Origin: Streptomyces sp. S465 | GTDB taxonomy: Bacteria; Actinomycetota; Actinomycetes; Streptomycetales; Streptomycetaceae | Direction of reading: 5' to 3' | DNA: 64,000 nt | Assembly (NCBI RefSeq): GCF_026898115.1 | Contig: NZ_CP114036.1 | Span: forward strand, 186,001-250,000 | Part shown: positions 16,777-26,397 of the stretch, one piece after another | How the letters are laid out: each line of letters opens with the position of its first letter | Numbering within the stretch: position 1 is the first letter of the stretch | Notes under the pieces: generated by a model | What the model saw: only the letters and a program-made list of their open reading frames with translations | The model's database searches: none | Told to the model about the DNA's origin: nothing | Translations under genes and position numbers: made by a program

Positions 16777-17328
16777 ATGACCACTGAGCCAGCCATCCTC
16801 GACGCCATGGAACTGACCTCCGACCCGGAGCTGGGAGTCCGGTTTGCGGAGTCGGCCCACCAGATCCTGGCGGACCTGGTCAGGGGAGGTGCCGCGCTGG
16901 GCTGGGTCGAACCACCCGCGCGGGATGAGGTGGCGGAACTTCTTGGCCACGTCGTCTCTGCGGTGCAGGCCGGGGATGCGGCCTTGCGGGCCGCCTACCT
17001 CGGCCGTCGGCTTGTCGGGTTGGGGTACTGGCTCCGCTACGCCCGTCCGACCCATCGGCCACACGCCGACCTTGAGAAGATCGCGGTGGATGCCGCTGCC
17101 CATGGTCGGGGTATCGGCCGGGCGCTGACCGCTGCCTTGATCGCTGACGCCCGCGAGACGGGGATCGAGGTCCTCACCCTGGACGCCCGTGGCGACAACA
17201 CCACTGCCCTGCGCCTCTACCGGTCGCTGGGCTTCACCGAATACGGCCGCCTGCCCGGCTTCGTCGCCGTCGGCGAACACCGCTACGACAAGGTCTTCTA
17301 CATGCTGGACTTCCGTCAGCAAAGCTGA
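16777..17328 (+). CDS. GNAT-family N-acetyltransferase
   Basis: A 183-residue acetyltransferase. The acetyl-CoA binding block IAVDAAAHGRGIGRALTAALI near residues 106-126 holds the Q/RxxGxG/A motif (RGIGRA), followed by LTLDARGDNTTALRLYRSLGF and YDKVFYMLD at the end. The substrate is unknown. No good ribosome site precedes either ATG (16765 or 16777), so the mRNA may be leaderless; 16777 is chosen by the usual family N-terminus. It is divergent from the monooxygenase operon and shares its operator region. Confidence 0.85.
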   Translation: MTTEPAILDAMELTSDPELGVRFAESAHQILADLVRGGAALGWVEPPARDEVAELLGHVVSAVQAGDAALRAAYLGRRLVGLGYWLRYARPTHRPHADLEKIAVDAAAHGRGIGRALTAALIADARETGIEVLTLDARGDNTTALRLYRSLGFTEYGRLPGFVAVGEHRYDKVFYMLDFRQQS

Positions 17329-17447
17329 TCAGACCTGTGTCCTTTTGTGGTTTGTTGTGTTGACATGTGTCGCCATGCGTGTGACGGTTGCGGAGCCTGC
17401 TCCTGGCCTGGATGTGCACTGTTCGTTCAGCAACGAAAGTGAGAGTC

Positions 17448-20375
17448 ATGAGCTCAGGAATACGGCGCCGCAGCGTCCTGTCCGCGGCCGCTTCGGCAAG
17501 CGCGGTCGGTTCGCTCGCTCTCTCCGCGCCGGCGTCGGCGCAGCCGGCCCTCGGCGCCGGACCGTCGACGGCCGCGCTGCCCGCCGAGGACGGGTACGAC
17601 CTGTGGCTGCGGTACCGGCAGGTGGAGGATTCCGGTCAGCTCAAGCGGTACCGGGCCGCCCTGGGGACCCTGGTCCGGCAAGGCGGCGGCCCGCTCCAGC
17701 AGTCGGCGGTGGACGAGTTGGTCCGCGGGCTCACCGGTCTGCTCGGTACACCGGTGGTGCCCCGCGCCACCGCCCCTTCCGGCGCGGCGCTCGTGGTGGG
17801 CACTCCGACGAGTTCCGCCCTGATCCGAGAGCTCGTCCCCGCGGCCGACCTGGCCGGGCTGGGTGACGAGGGCTACGTCATCCGCCGGGTCACCAAGCGC
17901 GGCAGGGACCGCACCGTGGTGGCGGCCCACGCCGACCGCGGTGTGCTCTACGGTGCGTTCCACCTGCTGCGGCTCGTACAGACCCGACAGCCGCTGGAGC
18001 ACCTCGACCTCACGGAGCGCCCGGCCGCCCCGCTGCGCGTGGCCGACCACTGGGACAACGCGGACGGTTCGATCGAGCGCGGCTACGCGGGCCAATCCTT
18101 CTTCGACTGGGAGGAACTGCCGCGACTCGACGACCGGTACACGGACTACGCGCGTGTCCTGGCCTCGATCGGCATCAACGGCGCCGTGATCAACAATGTC
18201 AACACGCCCGCGGACTACCTCGCCGAGCCGTTCCTCACCAAGCTGGCCGCACTCGCCGGTGTGCTGCGCCGCTACGGCGTCACGCTGTACGTCACGGCGA
18301 ACTTCGCCGCCCCCATCGACCTGGACGGGCTGGACACCGCCGATCCCTTCGACCCGGGGGTGCGCGGCTGGTGGACGAAGAAGGCCGAGGAGATCTACGG
18401 CAAGATCGAGGACTTCGGCGGCTTCCTGGTGAAGGCCAACTCCGAAGGCCGCCCCGGGCCGTTGGACTACGGACGCACCCACGCCGACGGGGCCAACCTG
18501 CTGGCGGACGCACTGAGACCGTACGGCGGGATCGTGATGTGGCGGGCGTTCGTGCACGACGGTGACGAGAAGTGGGACCGGCAGGCCTACCTCGACTTCA
18601 CACCGCTGGACGGGAAGTTCGCGGACAACGCCGTGGTGCAGATCAAAAACGGACCGATCGACTTCCAGGTCCGCGAGCCCGCCCACCCCCTCTTCGGCTC
18701 GCTGCCGCGTACCAACTCGATGATCGAACTCCAGGTGACGCAGGAGTACACGGGGCACGCCACCCATCTGTGCTATCTGGTTCCGCAGTGGAAGGAAGTC
18801 CTGGACTTCGACACGCTCAAGGCCGGCGAGGGCAGCACCGTGGCCCGTGTCGTGACCGGCCGGGTGCACTCCTCCGCACACTCCGGATTCGCCGGTGTGA
18901 TGAACTTCGGCGATGCCAGGAACTGGACCGGCTCACACCTGGCCGCCGCCAACACCCACGGCTACGGACGGCTCTCCTGGAACCCGGACCTGTCCGCGCA
19001 GGACCTGGCCGCCGAGTGGACCCGGATGACCTTCGGCAACGACCCCCACGTCGTCACCACGGTCTCCGCCCTGCTTCTGGACTCCTGGCGCACCTACGAG
19101 GACTACACCTCGCCGCTGGGCACGGGATACCTCACCCATCCGCCGGACGGCTCGGTGACGGGGCACTTCGACCCCAGCCCGACGACGACCACCCAGTTCC
19201 ACAAGTCGAACCGCGAGGGCATCGGCTACGACCGCACCGCCGCCACCGGCAACGGCTACACCAGGCTGTACGCGGCGGCGACACGGGACGCCTACGAGTC
19301 GCTGGAGAACTGCCCCGAGGAACTGCTCCTCTTCCTGCATCATGTGCCGTACACCCACCGGCTGGACAACGGCAAGACCGTGATCCAGCACATCTACGAC
19401 ACGCACTTCTCCGGAGCGGCGCGGGTGGCGGACATGCGCACCGACTGGGAGGGACTGCGCCGCCGCGTCGACCACCGGCGGTTCACCGAGGTGCACCGCC
19501 AGTTCGGGGAGCAGATCGCCAAGGCCGCCCAGTGGCGGGACACCCTGGTCGCCTACTGGTTCGAGCTGAGCCGGATCCGCGACGAGCGCCGCGGCTGGCT
19601 CCAGGCGGTCGTCGCCCCGGCCGACACGGTGCTGCTGGGCGGGGAGCGCAACGAGCTGCCCGTTCAGATCGTCAACGCCACGGGCTCCGGGCTGCGCACG
19701 GTGACCACGCTGGATGTGCCCGAGGGCTGGCGGTCCGAGGAGGTGACCCGCTACGTGGCCGCGCGGGAGGACGAGACGGTGAAGATGCCCGTCGTGCCAC
19801 CGCCGAGCCCCGCGCTCGCCACCCTGCACGCGCGCCCGAGGTCGGGCGCGGTGCGGGTGCTCCACTCCTCGCTGCGCAGCCTGGCCAGAACCGTCGTCGT
19901 GCCGCCCGCCGCGCGATGCGTACACGCGCTGGACGCCGGGCCCGCCTCCGCGCCGGTGCTGAAGGACTACACCCGTCTCTCACCCGCCGACACCTGGCAC
20001 GAGGGCGCCGGCTTCGGCTGGGTCGGCAGCACACCCGATGCCACGGACACCGGACTGTTCGATGTCATCCGCCGGGACTACGTACGCGACGGCGCCCCGG
20101 CCGTGCTGCGGCTGAAGCTGCCCGCCGGACGCTGCACCGCGCACCTGCTCACCGGCGACCCCAACACCTTCAACAGGTCGCTGATCGTCCGTGCGGACGG
20201 GATCGAGAAAGCCCGGAGCGAGCAGCTCGACGGCCGGGAGTTCACCTGGCTCCGGATCCCGCTGGACGGCGGGTCCTCGGGACGCGAGGTGGACCTGGAG
20301 CTGTCCGCGAAGGAGGGCCAGACCTGGCATCTCAGCGCCTGCGTCGTCCTGGCGGACGACCAGGAACGGGCCTGA
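17448..20375 (+). CDS. Secreted GH67 alpha-glucuronidase with long C-terminal extension
   Basis: A 975-residue glycoside hydrolase family 67 enzyme, which removes 4-O-methylglucuronic acid from xylo-oligosaccharides. A twin-arginine signal (RRRSVLSAAASASAVGSLAL, then ASA) opens the protein, so export by Tat is likely. The catalytic residues can be placed by spacing: acid Glu333 in KANSEGRPGP, and Asp405 and Glu433 in IKNGPIDF and VTQEYTG. About 300 residues beyond the usual GH67 length form beta-rich domains, the last (about 830-975) like a carbohydrate-binding or esterase-linked galactose-binding fold. The start at 17448 is set by the signal peptide. A TTGACA at 17360 is a possible -35. It is a single-gene unit. 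Confidence 0.9.
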   Translation: MSSGIRRRSVLSAAASASAVGSLALSAPASAQPALGAGPSTAALPAEDGYDLWLRYRQVEDSGQLKRYRAALGTLVRQGGGPLQQSAVDELVRGLTGLLGTPVVPRATAPSGAALVVGTPTSSALIRELVPAADLAGLGDEGYVIRRVTKRGRDRTVVAAHADRGVLYGAFHLLRLVQTRQPLEHLDLTERPAAPLRVADHWDNADGSIERGYAGQSFFDWEELPRLDDRYTDYARVLASIGINGAVINNVNTPADYLAEPFLTKLAALAGVLRRYGVTLYVTANFAAPIDLDGLDTADPFDPGVRGWWTKKAEEIYGKIEDFGGFLVKANSEGRPGPLDYGRTHADGANLLADALRPYGGIVMWRAFVHDGDEKWDRQAYLDFTPLDGKFADNAVVQIKNGPIDFQVREPAHPLFGSLPRTNSMIELQVTQEYTGHATHLCYLVPQWKEVLDFDTLKAGEGSTVARVVTGRVHSSAHSGFAGVMNFGDARNWTGSHLAAANTHGYGRLSWNPDLSAQDLAAEWTRMTFGNDPHVVTTVSALLLDSWRTYEDYTSPLGTGYLTHPPDGSVTGHFDPSPTTTTQFHKSNREGIGYDRTAATGNGYTRLYAAATRDAYESLENCPEELLLFLHHVPYTHRLDNGKTVIQHIYDTHFSGAARVADMRTDWEGLRRRVDHRRFTEVHRQFGEQIAKAAQWRDTLVAYWFELSRIRDERRGWLQAVVAPADTVLLGGERNELPVQIVNATGSGLRTVTTLDVPEGWRSEEVTRYVAAREDETVKMPVVPPPSPALATLHARPRSGAVRVLHSSLRSLARTVVVPPAARCVHALDAGPASAPVLKDYTRLSPADTWHEGAGFGWVGSTPDATDTGLFDVIRRDYVRDGAPAVLRLKLPAGRCTAHLLTGDPNTFNRSLIVRADGIEKARSEQLDGREFTWLRIPLDGGSSGREVDLELSAKEGQTWHLSACVVLADDQERA

Positions 20376-20438
20376 CAGGATTCCGTCGGGCCCGGACCGT
20401 GGGCGACGGACCGGCGATCACCAGGCGCATGGCGCCGG

Positions 20439-21563
20439 TCAGGCCACGCGGTACCGCCCGAGCCTGCGCAGCAGCCGGTGCATCGCCTCCGCGGACTCGG
20501 TCATGGCGGCCAACGAGCAGGATTCATCGGTGACATGGGCCTGATCCGGGTCGCCCGGTCCGTACACCACCACCGCGGGATCGCCGAGCCGGCCGGTCAG
20601 CACCGAGGCATCGGTGAAGTAGGTCGCGTACTCGGCCGGGCGGGCCGAGGAACCGGGAGCCAGGATCTCCCGCGCTTCGGCGGCCGCCGACGGATCGGTG
20701 GCGACGCCGGGCAGGTCCAGCAGCCGCTCGAGGCTGATGCCGTCGCCGCACAGCCGGGAGATCTCCGCGACCGCCTCATCCCGTCCGAAACCGGGAACGG
20801 TACGCACGTCCAGCCGCATCTCGGCGCGGTCCGGCACCAGGTTGGGCTGCTCGCCCGCGTGGAACGTGCCGATGTTGACCGTTGCCGGGCCGTGTGTCGG
20901 GCTCACCGGCCAGTCTTCGTGCCCGTGGAGCCTGACCGCCGCGGCGGCGAGCGCGGCGATCGCGTTGCGGCCCAGTTCCGGACGGGAACCGTGCGCGGAG
21001 ACCCCCCTGGCCGTCGCGGCGAGCCACAGGACGCCCTTGTGTCCGAGGACGGTCCGGTTGCCGGTCGGCTCGGCCACGATGAGCAGGTCGGTGGGGGTGA
21101 GGGAGGCCGCGGCGATCTCTTCGGCCCCCTCGCAGCCGGTCTCCTCACCGAAGGTGAAGATCAGCTGCACCGCGGTGTCCCGCGGGTTTTCGCGGGCGGC
21201 CCGTATCGCCGCCTCGACCTGGCAGGCGACGCCGGCTTTCATATCGCTGCTGCCGCGGCCGAGCAGCCGGCCGTCGCGCAGTTCCCCGCTCATCGGGTCG
21301 AACGACCAGCCCGACGGGTCGGCGGGCACGGTGTCCAGGTGTCCGGTGAAGGTGACCGGCACCCGCGGTACGACGGGTCCGAACCGGGCGACGACATTGG
21401 CCCGGCCGGGTACCGGCTCCTCGACCCGGACCTCGAACCCCGCGCCGTCCAGCCGGTCCGCGACCAATGCGGCGGCCGGTGCCTCCCGGCCGCCCCGGGT
21501 GTCGATCCGCACCAGTCGCCGCGCGAGGTCCGTCACACCGTGCCATGCGTCCGCGTCGCCCAT
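20439..21563 (-). CDS. M20-family deacylase (ArgE/DapE type)
   Basis: A 374-residue zinc peptidase-like deacylase: TFTGHLDTVPAD near residue 72, GRGSSDMKAGVACQVEA near 102, IFTFGEETGCEGAEE with the catalytic glutamate pair, and AEPTG. This is the acetylornithine deacetylase/succinyl-diaminopimelate desuccinylase group. GAGGAGG precedes the ATG at 21563. An earlier ATG at 21599 overlaps the LacI stop, so the two genes are probably one transcript. Its place in the LacI unit suggests it removes an acyl group from the imported compound, by inference. Confidence 0.85.
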   Translation of the reverse strand: MGDADAWHGVTDLARRLVRIDTRGGREAPAAALVADRLDGAGFEVRVEEPVPGRANVVARFGPVVPRVPVTFTGHLDTVPADPSGWSFDPMSGELRDGRLLGRGSSDMKAGVACQVEAAIRAARENPRDTAVQLIFTFGEETGCEGAEEIAAASLTPTDLLIVAEPTGNRTVLGHKGVLWLAATARGVSAHGSRPELGRNAIAALAAAAVRLHGHEDWPVSPTHGPATVNIGTFHAGEQPNLVPDRAEMRLDVRTVPGFGRDEAVAEISRLCGDGISLERLLDLPGVATDPSAAAEAREILAPGSSARPAEYATYFTDASVLTGRLGDPAVVVYGPGDPDQAHVTDESCSLAAMTESAEAMHRLLRRLGRYRVA

Positions 21564-21595
21564 CGGGGCCCTCCTCGGGTTGGGGTGAGTTGCCG

Positions 21596-22633
21596 TCATG
21601 TGCGGTCCCGGGGCGCTTGCGTGGCCCGGGTGCTGTCGCGCACCACCAGGGTCGGCACGAGGGAGATGTGCGCGTGCGGGCCGCGCTCGGTGTCCTTGGC
21701 CAGGCCCGCCGCGGCCAGCAACCGTACCGCCTCCGCGGCGATCCGGTCACGGGGCTGATGGACCGTGGTCAGGGCCGGCTCGGCCAGCCGGGAGAACTCG
21801 ATGTCGTCGTAGCCGGTCACCTGCACCTGCCGGGGCACCGCGAAACCGTGTGCCCGGCAGGCGCGCGTGGCCCCGAGCGCGATCAGGTCATCGGCGCATA
21901 CGATCGCGTCCGGCAGGCCACCCTCCGCGACCAGCCGGGCGACGGCGGCCTCGCCCCACTCCACGCTGTAGTCGCCGAGCAGCACCTGATCCGGCTTCAC
22001 CTCGATGCCCAGTTCCTCGGCGCGCCGCCGGAACCCGGCGAACCGCTGCTCGGTGGAGGAGTGCGTCATCAGCGAGCCGATGAAGGCCGCCGACCGCGCC
22101 CCGCCGTCGTGGAGGTGGTCCATGACCTGCCGCATCGCGGCGACGTCATCGACGCCCACCCAGTCGGTGGTGGTGCCGTCGACGAATCGGTCGAGCTGGA
22201 CGAGCGGCAGCCGGTCCGCGGTCTGCTGCACGGCGGGCCGGCTGTCGGTGCCGTGGCTCGGGCTGACGATGATGCCGTCGACGTTGCGCGCGGCGAGCGA
22301 GGCCAGCCGGCGTGCCTCGATGCGCGGGTCGGAGCGCGCGTCGCACAGGAACAGCTCCTTGCCCTCCTTGCCCAGGGCGTGTTCCACGCTCTCCACCAGG
22401 GAGGTGAAGAACGGGTTGGTGATGCTGGGCACGACCATCCCCACGGTGTCGGTACGGCTGTTGCGCAGTGCCCTGGCGATGACATTGACCTGGTAGCCCA
22501 GCTCATCGGCGGCGCGGCGGACCTTGCGTTCGACCGCGGCGGAGACCTGGCCCCGGCGGGAGAGCACCCGCGACACGGTGGCGGTCGAGACACCGGCCCG
22601 TTCGGCGACCTGAGCGATCGTGACCCGTTGCAA
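21596..22633 (-). CDS. LacI-family transcriptional repressor
   Basis: A 345-residue LacI/GalR regulator. Residues 3-24 hold the helix-turn-helix VTIAQVAERAGVSTATVSRV; the hinge and sugar-binding domain follow (VGMVVPSITNPFFTSLVESVE, CADDLIALGA, VTGYDDIEFSRLAEPALTTV). The TTG start at 22633 has AGGAAGG seven bases upstream, and it fits the family N-terminus (MQRVTIAQ) exactly. One of its two presumed operators overlaps this start codon, so strong autorepression is expected. The second lies before the divergent transport and catabolic operon. Confidence 0.92.
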   Translation of the reverse strand: MQRVTIAQVAERAGVSTATVSRVLSRRGQVSAAVERKVRRAADELGYQVNVIARALRNSRTDTVGMVVPSITNPFFTSLVESVEHALGKEGKELFLCDARSDPRIEARRLASLAARNVDGIIVSPSHGTDSRPAVQQTADRLPLVQLDRFVDGTTTDWVGVDDVAAMRQVMDHLHDGGARSAAFIGSLMTHSSTEQRFAGFRRRAEELGIEVKPDQVLLGDYSVEWGEAAVARLVAEGGLPDAIVCADDLIALGATRACRAHGFAVPRQVQVTGYDDIEFSRLAEPALTTVHQPRDRIAAEAVRLLAAAGLAKDTERGPHAHISLVPTLVVRDSTRATQAPRDRT

Positions 22634-22641
22634 TCGATTAC
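22629..22641. promoter_or_regulatory. LacI-type operator 1, overlapping the repressor start codon
   Basis: TGCAATCGATTAC, a 13-base sequence whose reverse complement occurs at 22763-22775. The core AATCGATT is a perfect palindrome with the central CG typical of LacI-family operators. It spans the TTG start of the repressor gene. Confidence 0.8.
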
Positions 22642-22762
22642 CTTCCTGCCGGGAAACCTGGCCGTCACATGGCTCCAACACCGATGTGACCTGGCGCGTT
22701 GATTAAGCATAGAGCCTTGACACGGCTCCCGACCCCTGCCTACGGTCCACCGCAACTCAGCT

Positions 22763-22775
22763 GTAATCGATTGCA
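22763..22775. promoter_or_regulatory. LacI-type operator 2, upstream of the btpA-like operon
   Basis: GTAATCGATTGCA, the exact reverse complement of operator 1. It lies just before the GAGGTGG ribosome site of the first rightward gene. The two centres are 134 bases apart, compatible with looping. Confidence 0.85.
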
Positions 22776-22788
22776 CCGAGGTGGCGCG

Positions 22789-23673
22789 ATGAAGACATCC
22801 GGGAGCACAAACGACCTAGGGGTGTTCCCACCCCGGCCGAACGCGATTGAGGAACTGTTCGGCACCTCGAAGGTCGTCATCGGCGTGGTACATCTGCCAC
22901 CGCTGCCCGGCAGCCCGCATTACCAGGGCGTCCCGCTGGACGAGATCTGCGCCTTCGCGGTCGAGGAGGCGCGGGCCTATCTGGAGGGCGGCTGCCACGG
23001 GCTGATCGTGGAGAACCACTGGGACATCCCGTTCCTCAAACCGGGCGAACACGGCTACGAGACATCGGCGGCGATGGCCGTGGTGACCGACCGGGTGCGG
23101 CACTCCCTGCTGGAGGGCGCCGGCGGCAGGCTGGGGGTCAGCGTGCTGTCCAACGCCGCCGAATGCGCGATCGCCTCCGCCTGGTCCGGCGGCGGCGGGT
23201 TCGTACGGGTCAACCAGTGGGCCAATGCCTATGTCGCCAACGAGGGCATCATCGAGGGCCAGTCGGCACACGCCACCCGCTATCGCAGCCGGATCGGCGC
23301 CGGTCCGGTCAAGGTCTTCGCCGATGTGCACGTCAAGCACGGTTCGCACGCCATCGTCGCCGACCGCACGCTGGCCGAACAGACGGAGGACGCCGAGTTC
23401 TTCGGCGCCGATGTGCTGATCGCCACCGGCTCCCGGACCGGGGACGCCGCCTCGCTGGAGGAGGTCGAGGGCATCGCCGCCCACACCACCCTGCCGGTGG
23501 TGATCGGCTCCGGTATCACCGCGGACAACATCGGCGGCCTGCTGCCCGCCTGCGACGGTGTGATCGTCGCGTCCTCGGTGAAGGACAACGGCCGCTGGTG
23601 GGGCCGGGTCGACCAGGCCAAGGTCCGCGCGCTGACCGCCGCGGCGGCCAAGGCCGGAGTGGTGCTCCCGTGA
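22789..23673 (+). CDS. BtpA/SgcQ-family TIM-barrel protein
   Basis: A 294-residue BtpA/SgcQ protein: VVIGVVHLPPLPGSPHYQG at the N-terminus, GLIVENHWDIPF, VNQWANAYVANEGIIEG and VIGSGITADNIGGLL at the C-terminus, a beta/alpha barrel with phosphate-binding loops. Family members include the E. coli SgcQ putative nucleoside or sugar-phosphate enzyme and the photosystem I assembly factor BtpA; the reaction is unproven. GAGGTGG precedes the ATG. It heads an eight-gene operon under a LacI operator and overlaps the kinase gene by four bases. Confidence 0.85.
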   Translation: MKTSGSTNDLGVFPPRPNAIEELFGTSKVVIGVVHLPPLPGSPHYQGVPLDEICAFAVEEARAYLEGGCHGLIVENHWDIPFLKPGEHGYETSAAMAVVTDRVRHSLLEGAGGRLGVSVLSNAAECAIASAWSGGGGFVRVNQWANAYVANEGIIEGQSAHATRYRSRIGAGPVKVFADVHVKHGSHAIVADRTLAEQTEDAEFFGADVLIATGSRTGDAASLEEVEGIAAHTTLPVVIGSGITADNIGGLLPACDGVIVASSVKDNGRWWGRVDQAKVRALTAAAAKAGVVLP

Positions 23674-24605
23674 TCGTCTTCTGCGGGTACGCCAACATCG
23701 ACCTGACCGTCGGTGTTCCGGAGCTGCCCGCTCCCGGTGCCCGCGTGCAGGCGACCGCCATCCGCCATGGCCACGGCGGGATGGCCGCCAACGCCTCGGC
23801 GGCCGCGGCCCGGACCGGGGCCGATGCGTGGTTCGCCGGCGTGGTCGGACCGGATCCGCGGAGCACGGCGTTCCTCGCCGCACTCGCCGCCGACGGGGTC
23901 CGCACCGACTGGACTGCCCGCACCGGCACCCTCACCACCGCTGTCGTGCTGCTCACCCCGGACGGTGAGCGCGCCGTCATCAGCCAGGACGACGAGTTGG
24001 ACGCCCAGCACATCGTCCGCACGGCGCGGGCGGCGCGTGAGGCCGGGGCGGACTGGCTCTACCTCGACGGCTACCGCTTCCCCGAGGCCGCCGCCGCGCT
24101 GGCCGAGGCCGCCGCCGGCGCCCCGGCCGGGGAGCCCGGACCCGGCCTGGTGGTGGACCTCGACGGCTGCGACCGGGTCGAGGCCCTGCGCACCGCGCTG
24201 GCCACGGCCGATCACGTCGTCATCGGCCGGCCGCTGGCCGTCGCGCTGCTCGGCGGAGAGCCGGCCCTGGCCCGAGCCGCCGCCGAGATGGACGTCCATC
24301 TGGTCGTGACCGACGGTTCGCGCGGCTGGACACTGCTGACCCCGGCCGGCGAACGCCACGACGGCCCGGCGATCGAAGTGGACACGGTCGACGCCACCGG
24401 GGCCGGGGACTGCTTCACCGGCGCGTACTGCGCCGAACTGGACCGGGGCCGGCCCCCGCTGGAGGCGGCGCGCTTCGCCGCCGTCGCCGCCGGCCTGTCC
24501 TGCACCCGGCCCGGCGCCCGGGACGGGCTGCCCGACCGGCGGGCCATCGACTCCTGGCTCGAAGCCCACGCCACTTCTGACCCGGAGCGGGCCCGCTCCC
24601 AGTAG
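23670..24605 (+). CDS. PfkB-family carbohydrate kinase
   Basis: A 311-residue ribokinase/PfkB kinase. HGHGGMAANASAAAARTGADAWF matches the first family signature, and DTVDATGAGDCFTGAY near residues 232-247 is the second, with the catalytic aspartate of GAGD. The GTG start overlaps the previous stop (GTGA). It should phosphorylate a sugar or nucleoside with ATP after import. The substrate cannot be read. Confidence 0.9.
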   Translation: MIVFCGYANIDLTVGVPELPAPGARVQATAIRHGHGGMAANASAAAARTGADAWFAGVVGPDPRSTAFLAALAADGVRTDWTARTGTLTTAVVLLTPDGERAVISQDDELDAQHIVRTARAAREAGADWLYLDGYRFPEAAAALAEAAAGAPAGEPGPGLVVDLDGCDRVEALRTALATADHVVIGRPLAVALLGGEPALARAAAEMDVHLVVTDGSRGWTLLTPAGERHDGPAIEVDTVDATGAGDCFTGAYCAELDRGRPPLEAARFAAVAAGLSCTRPGARDGLPDRRAIDSWLEAHATSDPERARSQ

Positions 24606-24618
24606 ACAAGGAGAGCAG

Positions 24619-25629
24619 ATGCGCCAGACAGTGACGGCCGTGGTCGCGCTGGGCCTGCTGCTGACGACCGTCGGCTGCGACACCCAGGCCCGCCGCGAGA
24701 TGGCGGCCGAGAAGAAGAACACCGAACAGGGCCCGCCGCCGCCCGCGGAGGTCGCCGACTCCTGTACCGTCCGCGGCCACACTCCGAAGATCGGCATCGT
24801 CCCCATCAACCTCCAGGCGCTGTTCTTCAACCAGATCAACACCGGCGCCCGGACCGTGGCCCGCAAGGCCGGTGTCACAACCCAGATCGTCAACGGCAAC
24901 GACGACTCCGCCACCCAGGCCAACGCCATCGACGACCTGGTCGCCAACCACTACGACGCCATCATCGTGGACGCGGTCGACACCGAGGGCATCAAGCCCG
25001 CCATCCGCCGGGCCAAGGCGGCAGGCGTGCCGGTCGTCGCCGTGGACGCCACCGTGGATGACCCCGCGGTCTCCGTCCAGGTCGGCACCGGCAACGTGGA
25101 AGGCGGCCGGCGGATCGGCGAGGCCCTGCTCAAGACCGCCGGCAACCGCGGTGGTGTCGGCGTCGTCGGCGCGCTCAACAGCACCATCCAGAACGAGCGG
25201 CAGAAAGGATTCACCGACACCGTCACCGCCAAGGGCATGAAGATCCAGAACGTGGTCGACGGCCGCAACATCCAGGAGAACGCCCAGACCGCCGCCGAGA
25301 ACCTGCTCACTCGCGACCCCGGCCTGAAGTACGCCTACGCCACCGGGGAGCCCGCGCTGATCGGCCTGGCCGCCGCCGTGGTCAGCCAGCACCGCACCGA
25401 GGACCTCAAGGTCGTCGGGTGGGACCTGTCCAGCCAGGCCGTCGACGGGCTGCGGGCCGGCTGGATCACCGGCGTCCTGCAGCAGAACACCTTCCGGTTC
25501 GGCTACGAGGCCATGAATTCCGCGATCGACCTGGCCTGCGGCCGCGCCACCCGCAAAAACGTGCCCGTTCCCACCCAGCTGGTGACCCCGGACAACGTCA
25601 AGAACTACCTCTACTACCTGGAGAAGTGA
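24619..25629 (+). CDS. Sugar-type ABC transporter substrate-binding lipoprotein
   Basis: A 336-residue periplasmic-binding protein of the RbsB group. The lipobox LTTVGC puts the lipid-anchored cysteine at residue 20. The body holds IGIVPINLQALFFNQINTGA, DDLVANHYDAIIVDAVDTEG and YATGEPALIGLAAAV. AAGGAGAG precedes the ATG. It is the extracellular receptor for the ATPase and permease encoded next; its stop overlaps the ATPase start. Confidence 0.9.
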   Translation: MRQTVTAVVALGLLLTTVGCDTQARREMAAEKKNTEQGPPPPAEVADSCTVRGHTPKIGIVPINLQALFFNQINTGARTVARKAGVTTQIVNGNDDSATQANAIDDLVANHYDAIIVDAVDTEGIKPAIRRAKAAGVPVVAVDATVDDPAVSVQVGTGNVEGGRRIGEALLKTAGNRGGVGVVGALNSTIQNERQKGFTDTVTAKGMKIQNVVDGRNIQENAQTAAENLLTRDPGLKYAYATGEPALIGLAAAVVSQHRTEDLKVVGWDLSSQAVDGLRAGWITGVLQQNTFRFGYEAMNSAIDLACGRATRKNVPVPTQLVTPDNVKNYLYYLEK

Positions 25630-26396
25630 TGGGCGAGAGCGCGCTGGTCTCCCTGAGAGGAATCACCAAATCGTTCGGCGCCGTCCGCTCGCTGCGCGGC
25701 GTCGACCTGACCCTGGCCCCGGGCGAGGTGCTCGGCCTGGTCGGCGACAACGGCGCCGGGAAGTCGACCCTGATGAAGGTCCTGGCCGGTGCGGTCCAGC
25801 ACGACGGCGGGCAGATCTCCATCGACGGCCGCGACGTCCGCTTCACCAGCCCCGCCGACGCCCGCCGCGAGCGGGTCGGCATCGTCTACCAGGACCTCGC
25901 CCTGTGCGACACCCTCGATGTGGCCAGCAACCTGTTCCTCGGCCGTGAACCGCGCAAAGGCCCCTTCATCGACCGCGCGACGATGCACGCCCGAGCGGCC
26001 GAAACCCTCTCCGAACTGCACGTCCGGGTGAAGTCCACCTACCAGGAGATCGGCGAGCTGTCCGGAGGACAGCGGCAGGCCGTGGCGATCGCCCGAGCGG
26101 TGTCCTTCCGCCCGCGCGTGCTGATCCTGGACGAGCCCACCGCCGCGCTCGCCGTCGCCGAGGTGCGGCAGGTGCTGAAGATGATCCGCGACGTCGCCGC
26201 CCAGGGCGTCGGCGTCATCCTGATCACCCACCGGTTGCAGGACCTGTTCGAGGTGTGCGACCGGATCACCGTGATGTACGAGGGGCGCAGCGTCGAGGAC
26301 GCCCCGATCTCCGAACTCGACATCGAACGGCTCGTCGCCATGATCACTCGATCCGACGTCGCGACCGGCGGGCCCGGCACCACGGAGGTGGCCTGA
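25629..26396 (+). CDS. ABC transporter ATP-binding protein (single domain, ribose-type)
   Basis: A 255-residue ABC ATPase: Walker A GDNGAGKST near residue 39, signature ELSGGQRQAVAIARA, Walker B VLILDEPT, and ITHRL switch. It has one nucleotide-binding domain, unlike the double-domain RbsA, so it should act as a dimer. The ATG overlaps the receptor stop (TGATG). It powers the permease encoded two bases downstream. Confidence 0.92.
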   Translation: MGESALVSLRGITKSFGAVRSLRGVDLTLAPGEVLGLVGDNGAGKSTLMKVLAGAVQHDGGQISIDGRDVRFTSPADARRERVGIVYQDLALCDTLDVASNLFLGREPRKGPFIDRATMHARAAETLSELHVRVKSTYQEIGELSGGQRQAVAIARAVSFRPRVLILDEPTAALAVAEVRQVLKMIRDVAAQGVGVILITHRLQDLFEVCDRITVMYEGRSVEDAPISELDIERLVAMITRSDVATGGPGTTEVA

Positions 26397-26397
26397 G

